Shown in pieces: positions 34,878-45,699 of a stretch of 64,000 nucleotides of DNA. The translations under genes and the position numbers were made by a program. The DNA lies in NCBI GenBank assembly GCA_030549335.1, contig CM060195.1, positions 12,429,501-12,493,500 on the forward strand, read 5' to 3'. Origin of the DNA: Pontederia crassipes (Eukaryota > Streptophyta > Magnoliopsida > Commelinales > Pontederiaceae). Positions within the stretch are counted from its first letter, which is position 1. Every line of letters starts with the position of its first letter. Under the pieces are notes generated by a model, which worked only from the letters and a program-made list of their open reading frames with translations, was not told where the DNA came from and ran no database searches.

Positions 34878-37422
34878 TATATATATATATATATATATAT
34901 TTATTTTGATCTATTGATCCGTGGATCAATCCTGTTTGGTACAGGAACAAGAGAAAGAACATGGGTTTATTCTTATTTTGCATCCAAACATTCCATGACC
35001 AGACTGTATCAACTTTTAAAATTTGAAACCATCTCGAAATTTACGAAATCATCATGATTTTCTGAAGAATAATAATGTTTATGGAAATGATTATTTGCTC
35101 AACAACAATAACGTCCGTGGAAATGATAGGAACAAACTTTTTATTTTATTATTATTTGATATATATAATGCACATAATTATTAACTATTTTGCATTTATT
35201 GATTTTTGCACAAAGATGCATAATAAATTAAATGTAATTCATCTTCAGATTTCATATATTGATAAATATAACTATTAATTAATTGTTATACTAACATTAT
35301 TCATGTATAACAATAATTTTTCAAATAGAAAATGAGAAATGTTAATTGGTTATTGCATTCATTATTTAATTACTATAATATGATAATTATTCAGTAGATA
35401 TACCTGTTGAAATTAAAAGAAATATACCAATTATACGTTGTGAAATTAATTGTTTACTTGAATAATTATTATTTTATTATAAATATTTATTTATTATCAT
35501 TATTCACAATATCCTATTTTATTTGACTCAAGAGTTATCATTTTTTACAAGAATATTTATTTTTTAATATATTAAATAGGCACATAAATTACTTAATATG
35601 TATATGTATATATTTAACTAAATCAATTATTATTATTTTATTTTTTATTCCCATTGCACTCTTGTTCCATCAGGAACAAAAAGGAATATTCCTTATATAT
35701 TGGGAGAGAGAAAGAGAGAAGAGAAGATTAAAGCGCTTGACTCTTTTGCCTATTACAAAATTGGATGCATTTCCTTAGAGGCTTAGACACATGCGAAAAG
35801 CTATACTCTGATAGAAATAGAATTCGACAGTGACAGTGGAAATATACCAATCATTTTGTGAGTTGTTTGTGGCCACATGACCTTTGTGTTTGATGTATAT
35901 ATATGAAGATATGAACTTTATGGGTGATTGGCTGCTGCCAAGGCACACCAACAAATTAAAATTGTCCACACTCAGAGCACATATAGCAACTTTCTATCAC
36001 AAGTTACTTTTTTCCCCCAAGTTACTTTTTGCTATCGAAATTATTTCTTATTTTTATGATCAACTTACATGACATGATTAATTATAAGATTTCATGTAAC
36101 ACTTGAATACATTCATAAAGTATAAAAGAAAGATGCTAGTGATCATACGTCCACCTGGATGTTTTGGATATATAGGTTTAGATGCCACTTATTCTGCAGC
36201 TCCAAAGCGCCTGCTGCAAAGTAGTGTAATACCTAAAACGTAGCACACCCTAAACCCATATATATATACATATATATTTATTTATTTATATATGGTTCAA
36301 AAGAGGGAGGAAGAAGGAAAAGACGGCTTTCTGGATCCAGAACTCTTTTTCAAATAAACAGTTATATTGAAAATAAACAATCCCAACTATCAAAATGATA
36401 ATTACGTTGAATTCGGTTTCTAGCATATCGCTTTATATTATAATATATGTTCGTAATGTCTATTTCTCATTGCCTGATCTGAGAGCAGTATTCTTCCAAA
36501 AAGAGCATCATTCAAGAGGACTTTTTGCAAAAGGTGAGGGGAATAGGGGACTTCTTTAATGAAGCATGCTCTTGCACCAAGAGGCAAAACATAATTATGA
36601 TAAGCCATTATTTTTCTTCTTTAATTACAACCGTACAAAACCAAGGGAATCATATGGTCCTTTTATTGCCCTATTCTCATGTCAATGAGAGACACACAGA
36701 GAGAGAGAGGAAGAAGAAGAAGAAATGAGAACAACAAAGTGGATGAAGATAATAGTATTACATGAAGAGAGTTAATTAAACAACCCATCCCTCTCACACC
36801 CCACTAGCTTAGCACCATGTTATCCACCAAGTTACTCAACCAAGAACCTTCCTTTTCCTCAATCCTGTCCTTATCAGAACCTTCAAACAGTCTACGACGT
36901 GGCCGGTGGCGCCTCCAAGTCATCTCTGCGCGCTGCGCCACCATGTAACGCTATGCACATGCAGGCCATGACCCATAAAGGACTAACAAGCTTTGAGAGG
37001 AGGAAGGGTTAATGCGTGCATGAGAAGGACACCACTCATGGAATGTATACAAAGTCCGTAATGCAGCTCTACTTAATTTGAAAATTTAACGACTTTGTTT
37101 AAGCGTCTTAAAGTTTTGAAGTCCCAGAGGTAGATAGAATTAGAGACAACCGCAGTACCAAATCACAGCTCTCTCTCTCTCTCAGCTCTCACCACCGTCG
37201 TTACATGTGCGTAGATTAATTGTTTCACACCTTGCGTGATTCAACTACGTGTGATGACGGAGAGAAAAGAAGAGATTCCAAGTGGCCAAATGTAGCTACC
37301 TTTGTAGTGGAGGAGAAGACCCCAAAGATGGGGACGTGAACGCAGAGATTGAATTAAACAAAGTCGTTGTGATATCGATCAGTAGAATAATGAGGGAGTT
37401 GAGGGAGAGAAGCAGCAGCTTA
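34878..37422. other. Non-coding stretch, no recognised element
   Basis: AT-rich, especially 35030-35690. Short GA-rich tracts at 35703-35730 and 36695-36728 and a CT run at 37170-37184 are visible. The part 36780-37420 is GC-balanced and might be single-copy DNA, but no exon structure can be supported. The last bases, CTTA (37419-37422), are the left target duplication of the next element. Confidence 0.5.
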
Positions 37423-37959
37423 TGTCACTGGGTCGTTTTCGCTCGATGATCCATGCATGCGGCGTTTAGATGTGCCCAACGTTTAGGCAAGCTCTTTTGA
37501 ATGCTTTGCGGAAGCTTGCTTATATCACTTTTCGAATGCCATAGTTTTTGGGACGCTCGGCCCCGAGCGGCCGCTTCTTCGGTGGAGGCGTTCGTAAATG
37601 AACGGGCACCTCAACGGGACGCTGGATCTCTTTGGGACGCTCTTGTGGGTTGCCACCTCACGCTCGAGGCACGGTGCTAGATTTAGGGAAGCTTAAAATC
37701 TTTGTTGAATAAATAAGAATGATTACAAGGCTTCGGGGGAGGACTAGTGGGTCTTCCCTAATATACCGCAGGCCCGGGAGGTCTATATGCGACGTGTGAT
37801 GTGGAGAACAAGCTAGGGGGTGCATTTTTGAAAGGTGCAGAAATTACAAAACTGTCACTATTACACTTGGAAATAAAACTAAGTACAAAAGTGGGTTGAA
37901 AAGGAGAAATTACATGAAGTAAGATAACTCGACGTGCCTCGAAAAAAATCCCCGGGACA
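37423..37959 (-). repeat. 3' LTR of the chromovirus
   Basis: 537 bases from TGTCACTGGG to CCCGGGACA. On the minus strand it is preceded by the purine-rich tract GTGGGGGAGA (37961-37970, reverse strand), the plus-strand primer. An AATAAA-like signal lies near 37710 in the plus-strand reading. It matches the 5' LTR along its whole length. Confidence 0.95.
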
Positions 37960-37970
37960 TTCTCCCCCAC

Positions 37971-38162
37971 TCAAGTCAGTGACGTCCTTGGAGCTGCAGC
38001 TTGGAATTCTTTAATCTTCTGCTTGAACTGCCACAGGTCTTCGGCTGTCTCCCAATTTGTGTCGGCGTCCGGTCTTCCACTCCATCGAACAAGATATTCC
38101 TTCTTTCGATTCTTCGTGCAGACGGCGAGTACTTCTTCAACTTGATCAGTAAACTACTGACG
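37971..38162 (-). pseudogene. Chromodomain at the end of pol
   Basis: After an in-frame stop near 38160 the frame continues with a chromodomain of about 50 residues (VEEVLAVC, EYLVRWSG, TNWETAEDLWQF) and ends at TGA 37971-37973, eleven bases from the LTR. In chromoviruses this domain guides integration toward marked chromatin. Of the three aromatic cage residues of HP1, only the Trp of LVRW is retained, as in plant elements whose chromodomains do not use the classical histone H3K9 methyl-lysine cage. Confidence 0.85.
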
Positions 38163-39165
38163 GATGGCCGGCGGGGCGCGGTCTAAAACCCCATGCCTGG
38201 GTTCTTCAGTGTCTTCAACAAAAAGCTTGAGCAGGCTGACATGAAAGACGGGGTGTTGTTGCATCTGGGGCGGGAGTGCCAACTTGTATGCCACCTTGCC
38301 TACCTTCTTCAGGATCTTGAAGGGGCCCTCGTAATGCCTAACGAGGCCCTTATGCAGATTTTTTCCACTTAGTCGAAGATGTTGGACCAGCTTCACAAGG
38401 ACCAAGTCTCCGACTTCCAAGTTGACGTCCCGTCGGGCGGTGTCCGCCCACTTCTTCATGCGCTTTGATGCCTTGTGTAAACATGCTCTCTCCATGTCGT
38501 TCTGCTTATGCCATTCCCTCACCATACGGTGAGCGGCGGGAACTTTGCCACCATAGGATGTGGTGACTGCCTGGGCGTCAGAGGTTGCTGCCCCGTCACT
38601 ATCTCGAAGGGACTCAGATTGGTCGACTCGCTCCGCTGCAAGTTATAAGAAAATTGTGCGATGTCGAGTAGCTTCGCCCAGTCCTTCTGATTGGCACTCA
38701 CATAGTGCCTCAAGTAGATCTCCAAGATACAATTCACTCTCCTGGTTTGCCCGTCGGTTTGAGGATGAAGTGATGCTGAGAAATGCAGGTCGGAGCCCAT
38801 CATCTTGAACAGTTCCTTCCAGAAGTTGCCAATGAATCGACCATCCCGATCGATGATGATGCTTTGTGGTAGGCCCCAATACTTCACTACATGCTTCATG
38901 AATAACTCCGCAGCTTCAGTAGCAGGACAACTTGTGGAGCCGGCGTCGAAGATGGCATACTTGGAGAACCGATCGACAACCACCATGATGGTACCCGCAC
39001 CTTCAAACTTGGGCAGGCCTGTGATGAAGTCCATGGAAACATCTTTCTATGGACGCTCTGGAATAGGCAGGGGTTCCAGAAGTCCACCGGACGCTTGATT
39101 GAGATTTTTGTCTTGCTGGCAAACAAGGCATGTCTTCACGAAAGCTTCAACATCATCCTCCATCC
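38154..39165 (-). pseudogene. Chromovirus integrase core and C-terminal domain
   Basis: The core runs from MDFITGLPKF (first catalytic Asp, 39034) through IIIDRDGRF (second Asp) to HPQTDGQTRRVN. There the third catalytic residue, Glu in related elements (QTE), is read as Arg. After a break near 38520 the C-terminal part follows with MKKWADTARR, the DLVLVKL segment and the GPY/F box HYEGPFKILKKVG. A stop before 39034 separates it from the zinc-binding part. The missing Glu and the stops mean no active integrase. Confidence 0.88.
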
Positions 39166-39169
39166 TTGG

Positions 39170-39615
39170 TCAGAAGTAGTTGTCTTCGATGAGTGTCAAA
39201 GTGTGGCGGATGCCCAGATGTCCCGCCCACTTGGAGTCATGGCACTCCTGCATGATAGTGCGCCGCAAGTTGTCGAATAGAGGAACGTAGATGCGATGTT
39301 CCTTGGTGAAGATCAGCCCATCTTCCACCCAAAAGCGACGTGTCTTTCCCTCCTTTGCTTGCTCAAACAGGTTCTTTGCCGTGGGATCCGACTCCGGTCC
39401 CTTCTTGATCCTCTCGATCATGTCGGCCTGAGAGGAGTTCATGGCCGCCAATTCCGCGCGTCGGCTGAGGGCGTCGGCAATGACATTCGTCTTGTCAGGC
39501 TTGTACTCCAGAACGTAGTCGAACTCCGCCATAAAATCTTGCCATCTTGCTTGCTTCGGCGAGAGCTTCTTCTGCATCTCAAAGTAACTTGTCACGACAT
39601 TGTCTGTCTTGATGT
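39170..39615 (-). pseudogene. Chromovirus RNase H end and integrase zinc domain
   Basis: A 141-residue frame beginning in RNase H (WQDFMAEFDYVLEYKPDKTN, ADALSRR) and running into the first half of the integrase HHCC domain (ECHDSKWAGHLGIRHT). It is cut off from RT by a stop at about 39617. The CxxC half of the zinc domain follows beyond the stop near 39169. Confidence 0.88.
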
Positions 39616-39619
39616 GAAA

Positions 39620-40700
39620 TCACGACCCGAGAAGGTAGTGCCGCCATGTTCTAAGGCAGTGGATCACCGCCGTCATCTCCTTCTCTTGAACGGCGTAATG
39701 CCGCTCCGTGTCGTTGAGTTTTCGACTCTCGAATGCCACGGGATGCCCCTCCTGCATAAGAACTCCTCCAATGACATAGTCAGAAGCATCTGTCTGTACC
39801 TCGTAGGGCTTGGTGTGGTCTGGCAGGACGAGCACCGGTTCCTCTGTCATGGCCCTCTTGAGGGTGTTGAACGCTTCCTGACATATCGGCATCCACTCCC
39901 ACTTCACATTCTTCCGGAGGAGATTCGTCAAAGGGGTCATCACATGTGAATACCCCTTGACAAACCGCCTATAGTAGTTCGTTAGACCAAGGAACGAACG
40001 CATGTCGGGAACCCGCCTGGGCGGCTCCCACTCCATGATGGCTCGAATCTTCGCGCCATCCATCTTCAGCTTGCCACATCCGACGACATGTCCCAAGAAG
40101 TGCACTTCCGGTTGAGCGAAGGCACACTTCTCCCACTTGACGTATAGCTTGTTCTGCCGCAATACCTCGAACACTTGCCGAATGTGCTCGATATGCTCCT
40201 CCAAGGTGTGGCTGTAGATCATGATGTCGTCGAGGTATACAACCACAAACCTGTCAAGGAATGATTGCAATACCTTGTTCATGAGAGTGCAGAAGGTCAT
40301 TGGGGCGTTGGTGAGGCCGAAGGGCATCACAAGGAACTTGTAGGAGCCGTAACTTGTGACGCACGTCGTCTTCTTCACATCATCTTCCGTGATTCGTACT
40401 TGCCAATAGCCCGAACGAAGATCCAACTTGGTAAACCATCTTGCACCGCCAAGTTGGTCGAACAAGTCCGCCACCAAGGGGATGGGGTACTTATTCTTCA
40501 CCGTAAGCTTGTTGAGCGTCCGGTAGTCGATGCACATCCGGAGGGATCCGTCATGTTTCTTCTAGAAGAGAACCGGGGCGCCATATGGAGACTTTGAGGG
40601 CCGAACATATCCTGCATCCAATAGTTCGGTGAGTTACTTACGGAGTTCTGCGAGTTCCGGAGGGGCCAGCCGATAAGTGACTCCATGAGGGGGCTTCGAT
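39620..40700 (-). pseudogene. Chromovirus reverse transcriptase
   Basis: The longest frame (40537-39620, 305 residues) covers most of RT: LRMCIDYRTLNKLTVKNKYP at its start, KLDLRSGYWQVRI in block A, GLTNAPMTFC, the catalytic YLDDIMIYS, FLGHVV, and the RNase H start (QTDASDYVIGGVL). The first fingers motifs lie upstream past stops at about 40562 and 40634 (PPELAELRK). The polymerase domain is otherwise well preserved. Confidence 0.92.
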
Positions 40701-40703
40701 CCT

Positions 40704-41801
40704 GGGACCAAGTCGATGACATGGTCCACTTCAGGCTTCGGAGCCAACCGCTTTGGGAGTTCCGGGGGCATGACGTCCGCAAAGTCCTCAAGAGTTTCAA
40801 GGACTTTGGGAGGTGTTGAAATGGAGGGTCCTGGATCTTCCAATATGGCGGTCGCCAGGAAGGTGTGCTCCTGTTTGCGCAACCCCTTCGCCACTTGCAT
40901 GGCAGAGAGGGTCTTCTGCTTGAGATCACCTCACGGGAACGTTGTAGGGTCCCTTGGGGTCAAAGATGACAATTGAGTTGGTGAGCAGGATGACACATGC
41001 AGCAATGTGTCGCAGAAAAGAGATGCCTACCACCACTTCGTAGTCGTCCACTGGTGCCACCATCACATCGAAGCTTCCCGACCACTTGCCGATGCGAACC
41101 TTCACTCCAGGAGAAATCCCTATGGTCGAGATAGACTTCGCATTTATCGTCTTGAACATGGCGTTAGTCTTCTGTAGTGGCAGCTTCAGCTTCTTGGCGG
41201 CCACTTCTGACACGAACAACTCCGATGCTCCCATGTCAATAAGGGCGTTGAAGACTTGCCCGTTCAACTCGATGTCTGCATAAAGTCGAGCGGCCGATGA
41301 AGGACCCTTCGAGGCATTGATGGCGCTGAGGACGTGCATCGAACTGAGACACGCCTCCTCCTTCTCCTTCTCGTCGGGGCAATACATGGCATTGACCGTC
41401 GCCTTTTTCGGACAATCTCTTGTCCAATGCGGACCCTTGCAGATGTAGCATGGTTTCGGCGGCTTTCCATCCCTCTTGAAATGGTCATTGTTGGGCCTCC
41501 TGTCTTGGTGTCCCTTTCCTTTGTCTTGATAGTGCGGCTTGCCTCCTTGCGACTTTGGCTGCTCTCCCCCACTATAGCCCTTGCCCGAGGGCTTTGGTGG
41601 TGGAGCACTCATTTTGGCATACTCCACGAGCGACTCAGCGGCAGTGACTAGCGAGCGGAGGTTGGGGCAATTTCTTCGCTCCAACTCCGTCCTAGCCCAT
41701 GGCTTCAAACCCTTCACGAAGACCGCCAACAACATGTCTTCGTCAACCTGGGAGTTCTGTAGGCGGAGCTCGGTGAACTCTTTCACGTACTCCTTCAACA
41801 T
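40704..41801 (-). pseudogene. Chromovirus gag C-terminus, protease and RT linker
   Basis: 41801-40926 (291 residues) contains the end of the gag core (FVKGLKPWARTEL), a zinc knuckle CYICKGPHWTRDC of CX2CX3HX4C type, and the aspartic protease with active site LIDMGASELFV and later VVVGISFL. A frameshift near 40926 leads into the linker frame 40900-40634 (DVMPPELPKRLAPKPEVDH), which adjoins RT. Confidence 0.9.
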
Positions 41802-41807
41802 GCCCTT

Positions 41808-42539
41808 CTAGCAAATGTTGAACAATGCAATCTTGGCCTCCAATCCCGATTTGGCGGGGCAGAAGTAATTCGTCAGCTGCCTCTTGAAGTCGTCCCACCT
41901 CTCAATGGGCTCGACGTTGCCACGTTCCACATCGTCACAATGGCACCGCCACCATAGACTCGTCGCATCTTGCAAGTAGAAGGATGCGGTCTTCACCATC
42001 CTCGCTTCAGACATCACGTCCAAGGCCTCCATGTACCTTCGGACGTTCCACAGAAAGTCACTGATCTCCTTTGCCGACCGCTCGCCTTTGTAGGGCCACG
42101 GCTTCGGCACATCAATCATTGCCTCATGCGGGGCGGGCGTCTCGGGACGCCACCCATCTACATAGCGTCGCTTAAGTTCTTCCCGCATGGTCTTGAACTC
42201 TTGCTCCATCTCGAATCGCATGTTTGAGAGACCATTGTCCAAGGTCTCCCGCATGTCCATGATCGTCGCCTCCATGGACTCCAGCCGTGTATACAACGGT
42301 GCCATCTCGTCCCGCACCGTTGCGAGATCCACGGTCTTCTCCAACTCCCACTTGTGCATTGCGAGTTGGTCTTGCATCTCGCCCACATCCAATTGAAATT
42401 GGCTGAGGCGTTGCTCGAAGGCGGACAAGGCGTCCTTCGAGCGGGAGCCCCCTCGCTCGGGGCGGCCCTTCTCTGGTGCGACGGGTTCAGTCATCATCTC
42501 CGAGTTCGACGTCATTTCTCCTTGATCGTCGAACGCCAA
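41808..42539 (-). pseudogene. Chromovirus gag N-terminus
   Basis: A 243-residue frame beginning 37 bases inside the 5' LTR. It has a coiled-coil-like region (residues 35-120, heptads with Leu and Met) and then the gag core, with PWPYKGERSAKEISDFLWNV and SFYLQDATSLWWR. A TAG at 41808 ends it in the middle of the core; homology continues in the same direction at 41801. Confidence 0.9.
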
Positions 42540-42561
42540 CTTGAGCGGTCCCAGAAACGCT

Positions 42562-42573
42562 GCTCTGAAAGCA
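42562..42573 (-). promoter_or_regulatory. Chromovirus primer binding site, initiator-Met-like
   Basis: Minus strand TGCTTTCAGAGC matches the usual TGGTATCAGAGC initiator-Met primer site at 10 of 12 positions, three bases inside the LTR edge at 42577. Confidence 0.65.
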
Positions 42574-42576
42574 ACT

Positions 42577-43109
42577 TGTCACGGGGTCATTTTTGCTCGA
42601 TGACCCGTGCGGCGCCTAGACGTGCCCAACGTCTAGGCAAGCTCTTTTGAATATTTTGTGGAAGCTTGCTTATGCCACTTTTCGAATGCCACAGTTTTTG
42701 GGACGCTCGGTCCCGAGCGGCCGCTTCTTCGGTGAAGGCATTCGTAAATGAACGGGCACCTCCGTTGGACGCTCAATCTCTTTGGGACGCTCTTGTGGGT
42801 TGCCACCCCACGCTCGAGGCACGGTGCTATATTTAGGGAAGCTTGAAATCTTTATTGAATAAATAAGAATGATTACAAGGCTTCGGGGGAGGACTAGCGG
42901 GTCTCCCCTAATATATCACAGGCCGGGGAGGCCTATATGCGACGTGTGATGTGGAGAACAAGCTAGGGGGTGCACTTTTGAAGGGTGCAGAAATTATAAA
43001 ACTGCCACTATCACACTTGGAAATAAAACTAAGTACAAAAGTAAGTTGAAAAGGGGAAATTACATGAAGTAAGATAACTCGACGTGCCCCGGGAAAAGCC
43101 CCCGGGACA
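42577..43109 (-). repeat. 5' LTR of the chromovirus
   Basis: 533 bases, TGTCACGGGG to CCCGGGACA, matching the 3' LTR throughout with scattered substitutions. The gag and primer site lie immediately to its left. Confidence 0.95.
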
Positions 43110-44057
43110 CTTACAGAATTCATGTTCTTACAACTGTGGGTGATGAGCTTGATCTAGATACATTGCCATGTTAACTTTGCTTCTTCGATTGCAAAATCAA
43201 CTTATGCATGAATGTATTAATACCTCATATTTTTTTTATCAATGGGAATTTGTTCTTTTGGCCAAACTCTAATAACTTCCTTATATAAAGACACATATTC
43301 TCTTTTGTTTACTTTTTTTTCCACCAGAATCTCTTAACGGCTAGGGCTTGAAGATGGAGAACTTGAGGAGGAAGGAAAGGAAGAAAAAGAGGAAGGAAGA
43401 GGAGAAGGATATAGGGATCATCTCTTCTCCCTATGTTTGAATTGAGAGATCCAAAGACACCCTAGTCTTTGGTAGAGATTTTGATTGAGGGTCATATCAT
43501 GCATTAGATCTGAAAGGTTTTCATATGTGATTCATGATTTTGAATTACCATGTTTAGATTCATATGCTAGGGTTCCATATTCATATTATGGTTGAACCCT
43601 AGATTTGAAAGAATGGATGATTTCATATGTCTTTAACATGCTTTTGATACCTATTGATCTACAGATCATCACTAGAACTTTTAGAATGTTTGTATTGTGT
43701 TTCCCCAAAGTTTCATCGAAAATTTTGTAAAATGCGAGTATAATACGACCAAAAGGGCAAAAATATGTGCAGAAGGACAAACATATGGGATGCCCATATT
43801 TTCTACTACGAGCCTAATATGACCTAAAGAGTATTAATACGATCTAGAGGGTAAAAATATGGGTTGTCAGTATTTTCTAGTGCGAGCCTAATACGACCTG
43901 AAGAACTTTAATACGGGATGGAAGGCAAAAATATCAAACTAATCATATTTAGTCCTTGTAGATGCGTTTGGTACTAAACTTCGCCAGTTTTCTCTATTAT
44001 ATGTTAAACTTAAATTCAAGGTAATGCTTGTTTCAAGTGAGTTTTCCAAAATAATAC
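43110..44057. other. Non-coding stretch with 75-base tandem repeats
   Basis: Follows the chromovirus. 43355-43410 is purine-rich (GGAAAGGAAG type). 43735-43950 holds about three diverged tandem units of some 75 bases with the order ATGGG-T-C-TATTTTCTA, CGAGCCTAATAYGACCT, TTAATACG, GG-AAAAAT. It may be old LTR leader sequence. The last five bases, AATAC, are the left target duplication of the solo LTR. Confidence 0.55.
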
Positions 44058-45359
44058 TGATGCATGTAAAATTGATAGCAAACGTTAGCAAGTGCACTAG
44101 TCGCTCAAGTAATAAAGTGAATGAGTAGAGTTATCATTCCCACGAGGACGGTTAATAACTTAGATTCTATTTTAACCTTGTTAATCGAGAAATTAAGAAA
44201 AGATAATTTCAGATGTGAATAAAAAGAAAATAATAAAAATAAAGGAAATGATCATCTGGAGAAATAATGATTTGATGATTAAGGCACCTAATTATCACCA
44301 CTATAATGTAATGAATTTTCTTAACTTAGAATTAGTTGAATCAATAATAAAGTGAATTTCCAAAATTAGTTAACTAATGTTTCAGGCTTTAACTACTATC
44401 TTATGAATAATTAATAAATCAATCCTTTCGGTTTTTAATTTACTTAATTAAATCATAAGATGCATTCAATCGGAATTAATATTAAGGGCTTTCTCAAGTC
44501 ACCTTAATAACTACACGAATTAGGTCTCTTTCAATTTTCCTAATTGTGGCATGCAATAAATAAGATCAATCCTAGAAATTATTATGAAAATAATCACTTC
44601 TCATATAGCAATTAAATCACAAATCATGGAATCAAAGGAAAGCATTAAACATGAAATTGCAATGCTATTAAAGATTCAAATCAAAATAATATTAAGAAGA
44701 ATCCAATACATAAATAGGGTTCAACTAGAATGACCCTAATAAAAGAATAAATATGAGAATAATAACATCAAATCTAGAATAAAAATGTAGGGAAAAGAAA
44801 ATAAAAAAACTCTAACGTAGTCTAAGCGCGTCCTCTCTCGAGTTTCCAACAGAGCTTTGCTGTTGTCCTCTCACTTCTCCTCATTTTAGGTTTCAAAACT
44901 ATGCTCCAGGGATGCTTTTCCAGACCCTCTTCTGCCTTTTTTTAATTATAAGTTTTCTCGTCCCCCAAGGAAAGAAACCGAAAATATATCAAAAAAGTGG
45001 ATAAAAATGACTTTAAAATGGTCTAACAGACCGTCGTCACGGCCGTGAAAGAAGGCTGTCAAGGCTGAAAATTAGCCAAATTTATTGCTGGAAGATGTCT
45101 GTCATGGCCATGATAGAAACTGTCACGGCCGTGACAATAACTTAGCCAATTTTTTGAGTGCTGAACTTTTACGGCCGTGACAGTCTTCTGAGCTGTTCTA
45201 GGCCTTTTCTTGTCTTGATTTCGATATTTTCTCATATCCTGCCATGAATAATTTCCAGATTATATGAAAACAAATCAAAACTCCCCCTTTTCTAAACATA
45301 AAAACATTCCAGAATGCTAATCAAATGGCCTAAACTAATGCATGATTTTTCGTGCATCA
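44058..45359 (-). repeat. Solo LTR of a Tat/Athila-like gypsy element
   Basis: A complete LTR of 1302 bases, TGATGCATG to CGTGCATCA, with the perfect 5-base duplication AATAC on each side (44053-44057 and 45360-45364) and no internal region. It shares AAGTGCACTAGTCG-TCAAGTAATAAAGT and the CCCACGAGGA block with the LTR at 60377, so the two belong to related families. Palindromes of TCACGGCCGTGA type occur at 45030-45180. Solo LTRs arise by recombination between the two LTRs of one element. Confidence 0.92.
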
Positions 45360-45437
45360 AATACAAAGTTCATATTAGCATAATTTATGATATTCAAGTT
45401 AGGAACTATGCAAAACATTTATCAAACACATTTTTGC

Positions 45438-45543
45438 ACATCAAACAAGACATTTTTGTTCCACATAGACAAATTTTTATGTTAGTGAAAACATCAAACA
45501 AGACATTTTTGTTCCACATAGACAAATTTTTATGTTAGTGAAA
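45438..45543. repeat. Perfect 53-base tandem duplication
   Basis: Two identical 53-base units, 45438-45490 and 45491-45543, beginning ACATCAAACAAGACATTTTT. Complete identity in an otherwise decayed remnant suggests a recent slippage event or an assembly effect. Confidence 0.95.
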
Positions 45544-45699
45544 GTATCATTTCAAATTTTAAAATTATTTTCATTATACAATTAGAACTTTTGGAAGTTC
45601 AAAACATATCATTTCAATTTTATAATTCGTATGCATTCGAACTTATGCAAGAATAGAGAAGTCCAAATCAAATGCATATTTCAAATATGAGAAATCATA

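Larger units (their letters stand above)
37423..43109 (-). mobile_element. Chromovirus (Ty3/gypsy) with both LTRs
   Basis: A 5687-base minus-strand element with LTRs of 537 and 533 bases, primer site, gag, protease, RT, RNase H, integrase with GPY/F box, and a C-terminal chromodomain that places it among plant chromoviruses. LTR ends are TGTC...GACA. CTTA is repeated on both sides (37419-37422, 43110-43113), a probable 4-base target duplication. The LTRs differ at several percent of sites by eye, so it is not a new insertion. At least seven stops or frameshifts break the coding region. Confidence 0.95.

Noticed and set aside
36780-37420. GC-balanced segment as an exon of a host gene
   Set aside because: No frame is long, no domain is recognised, and no splice structure could be drawn.
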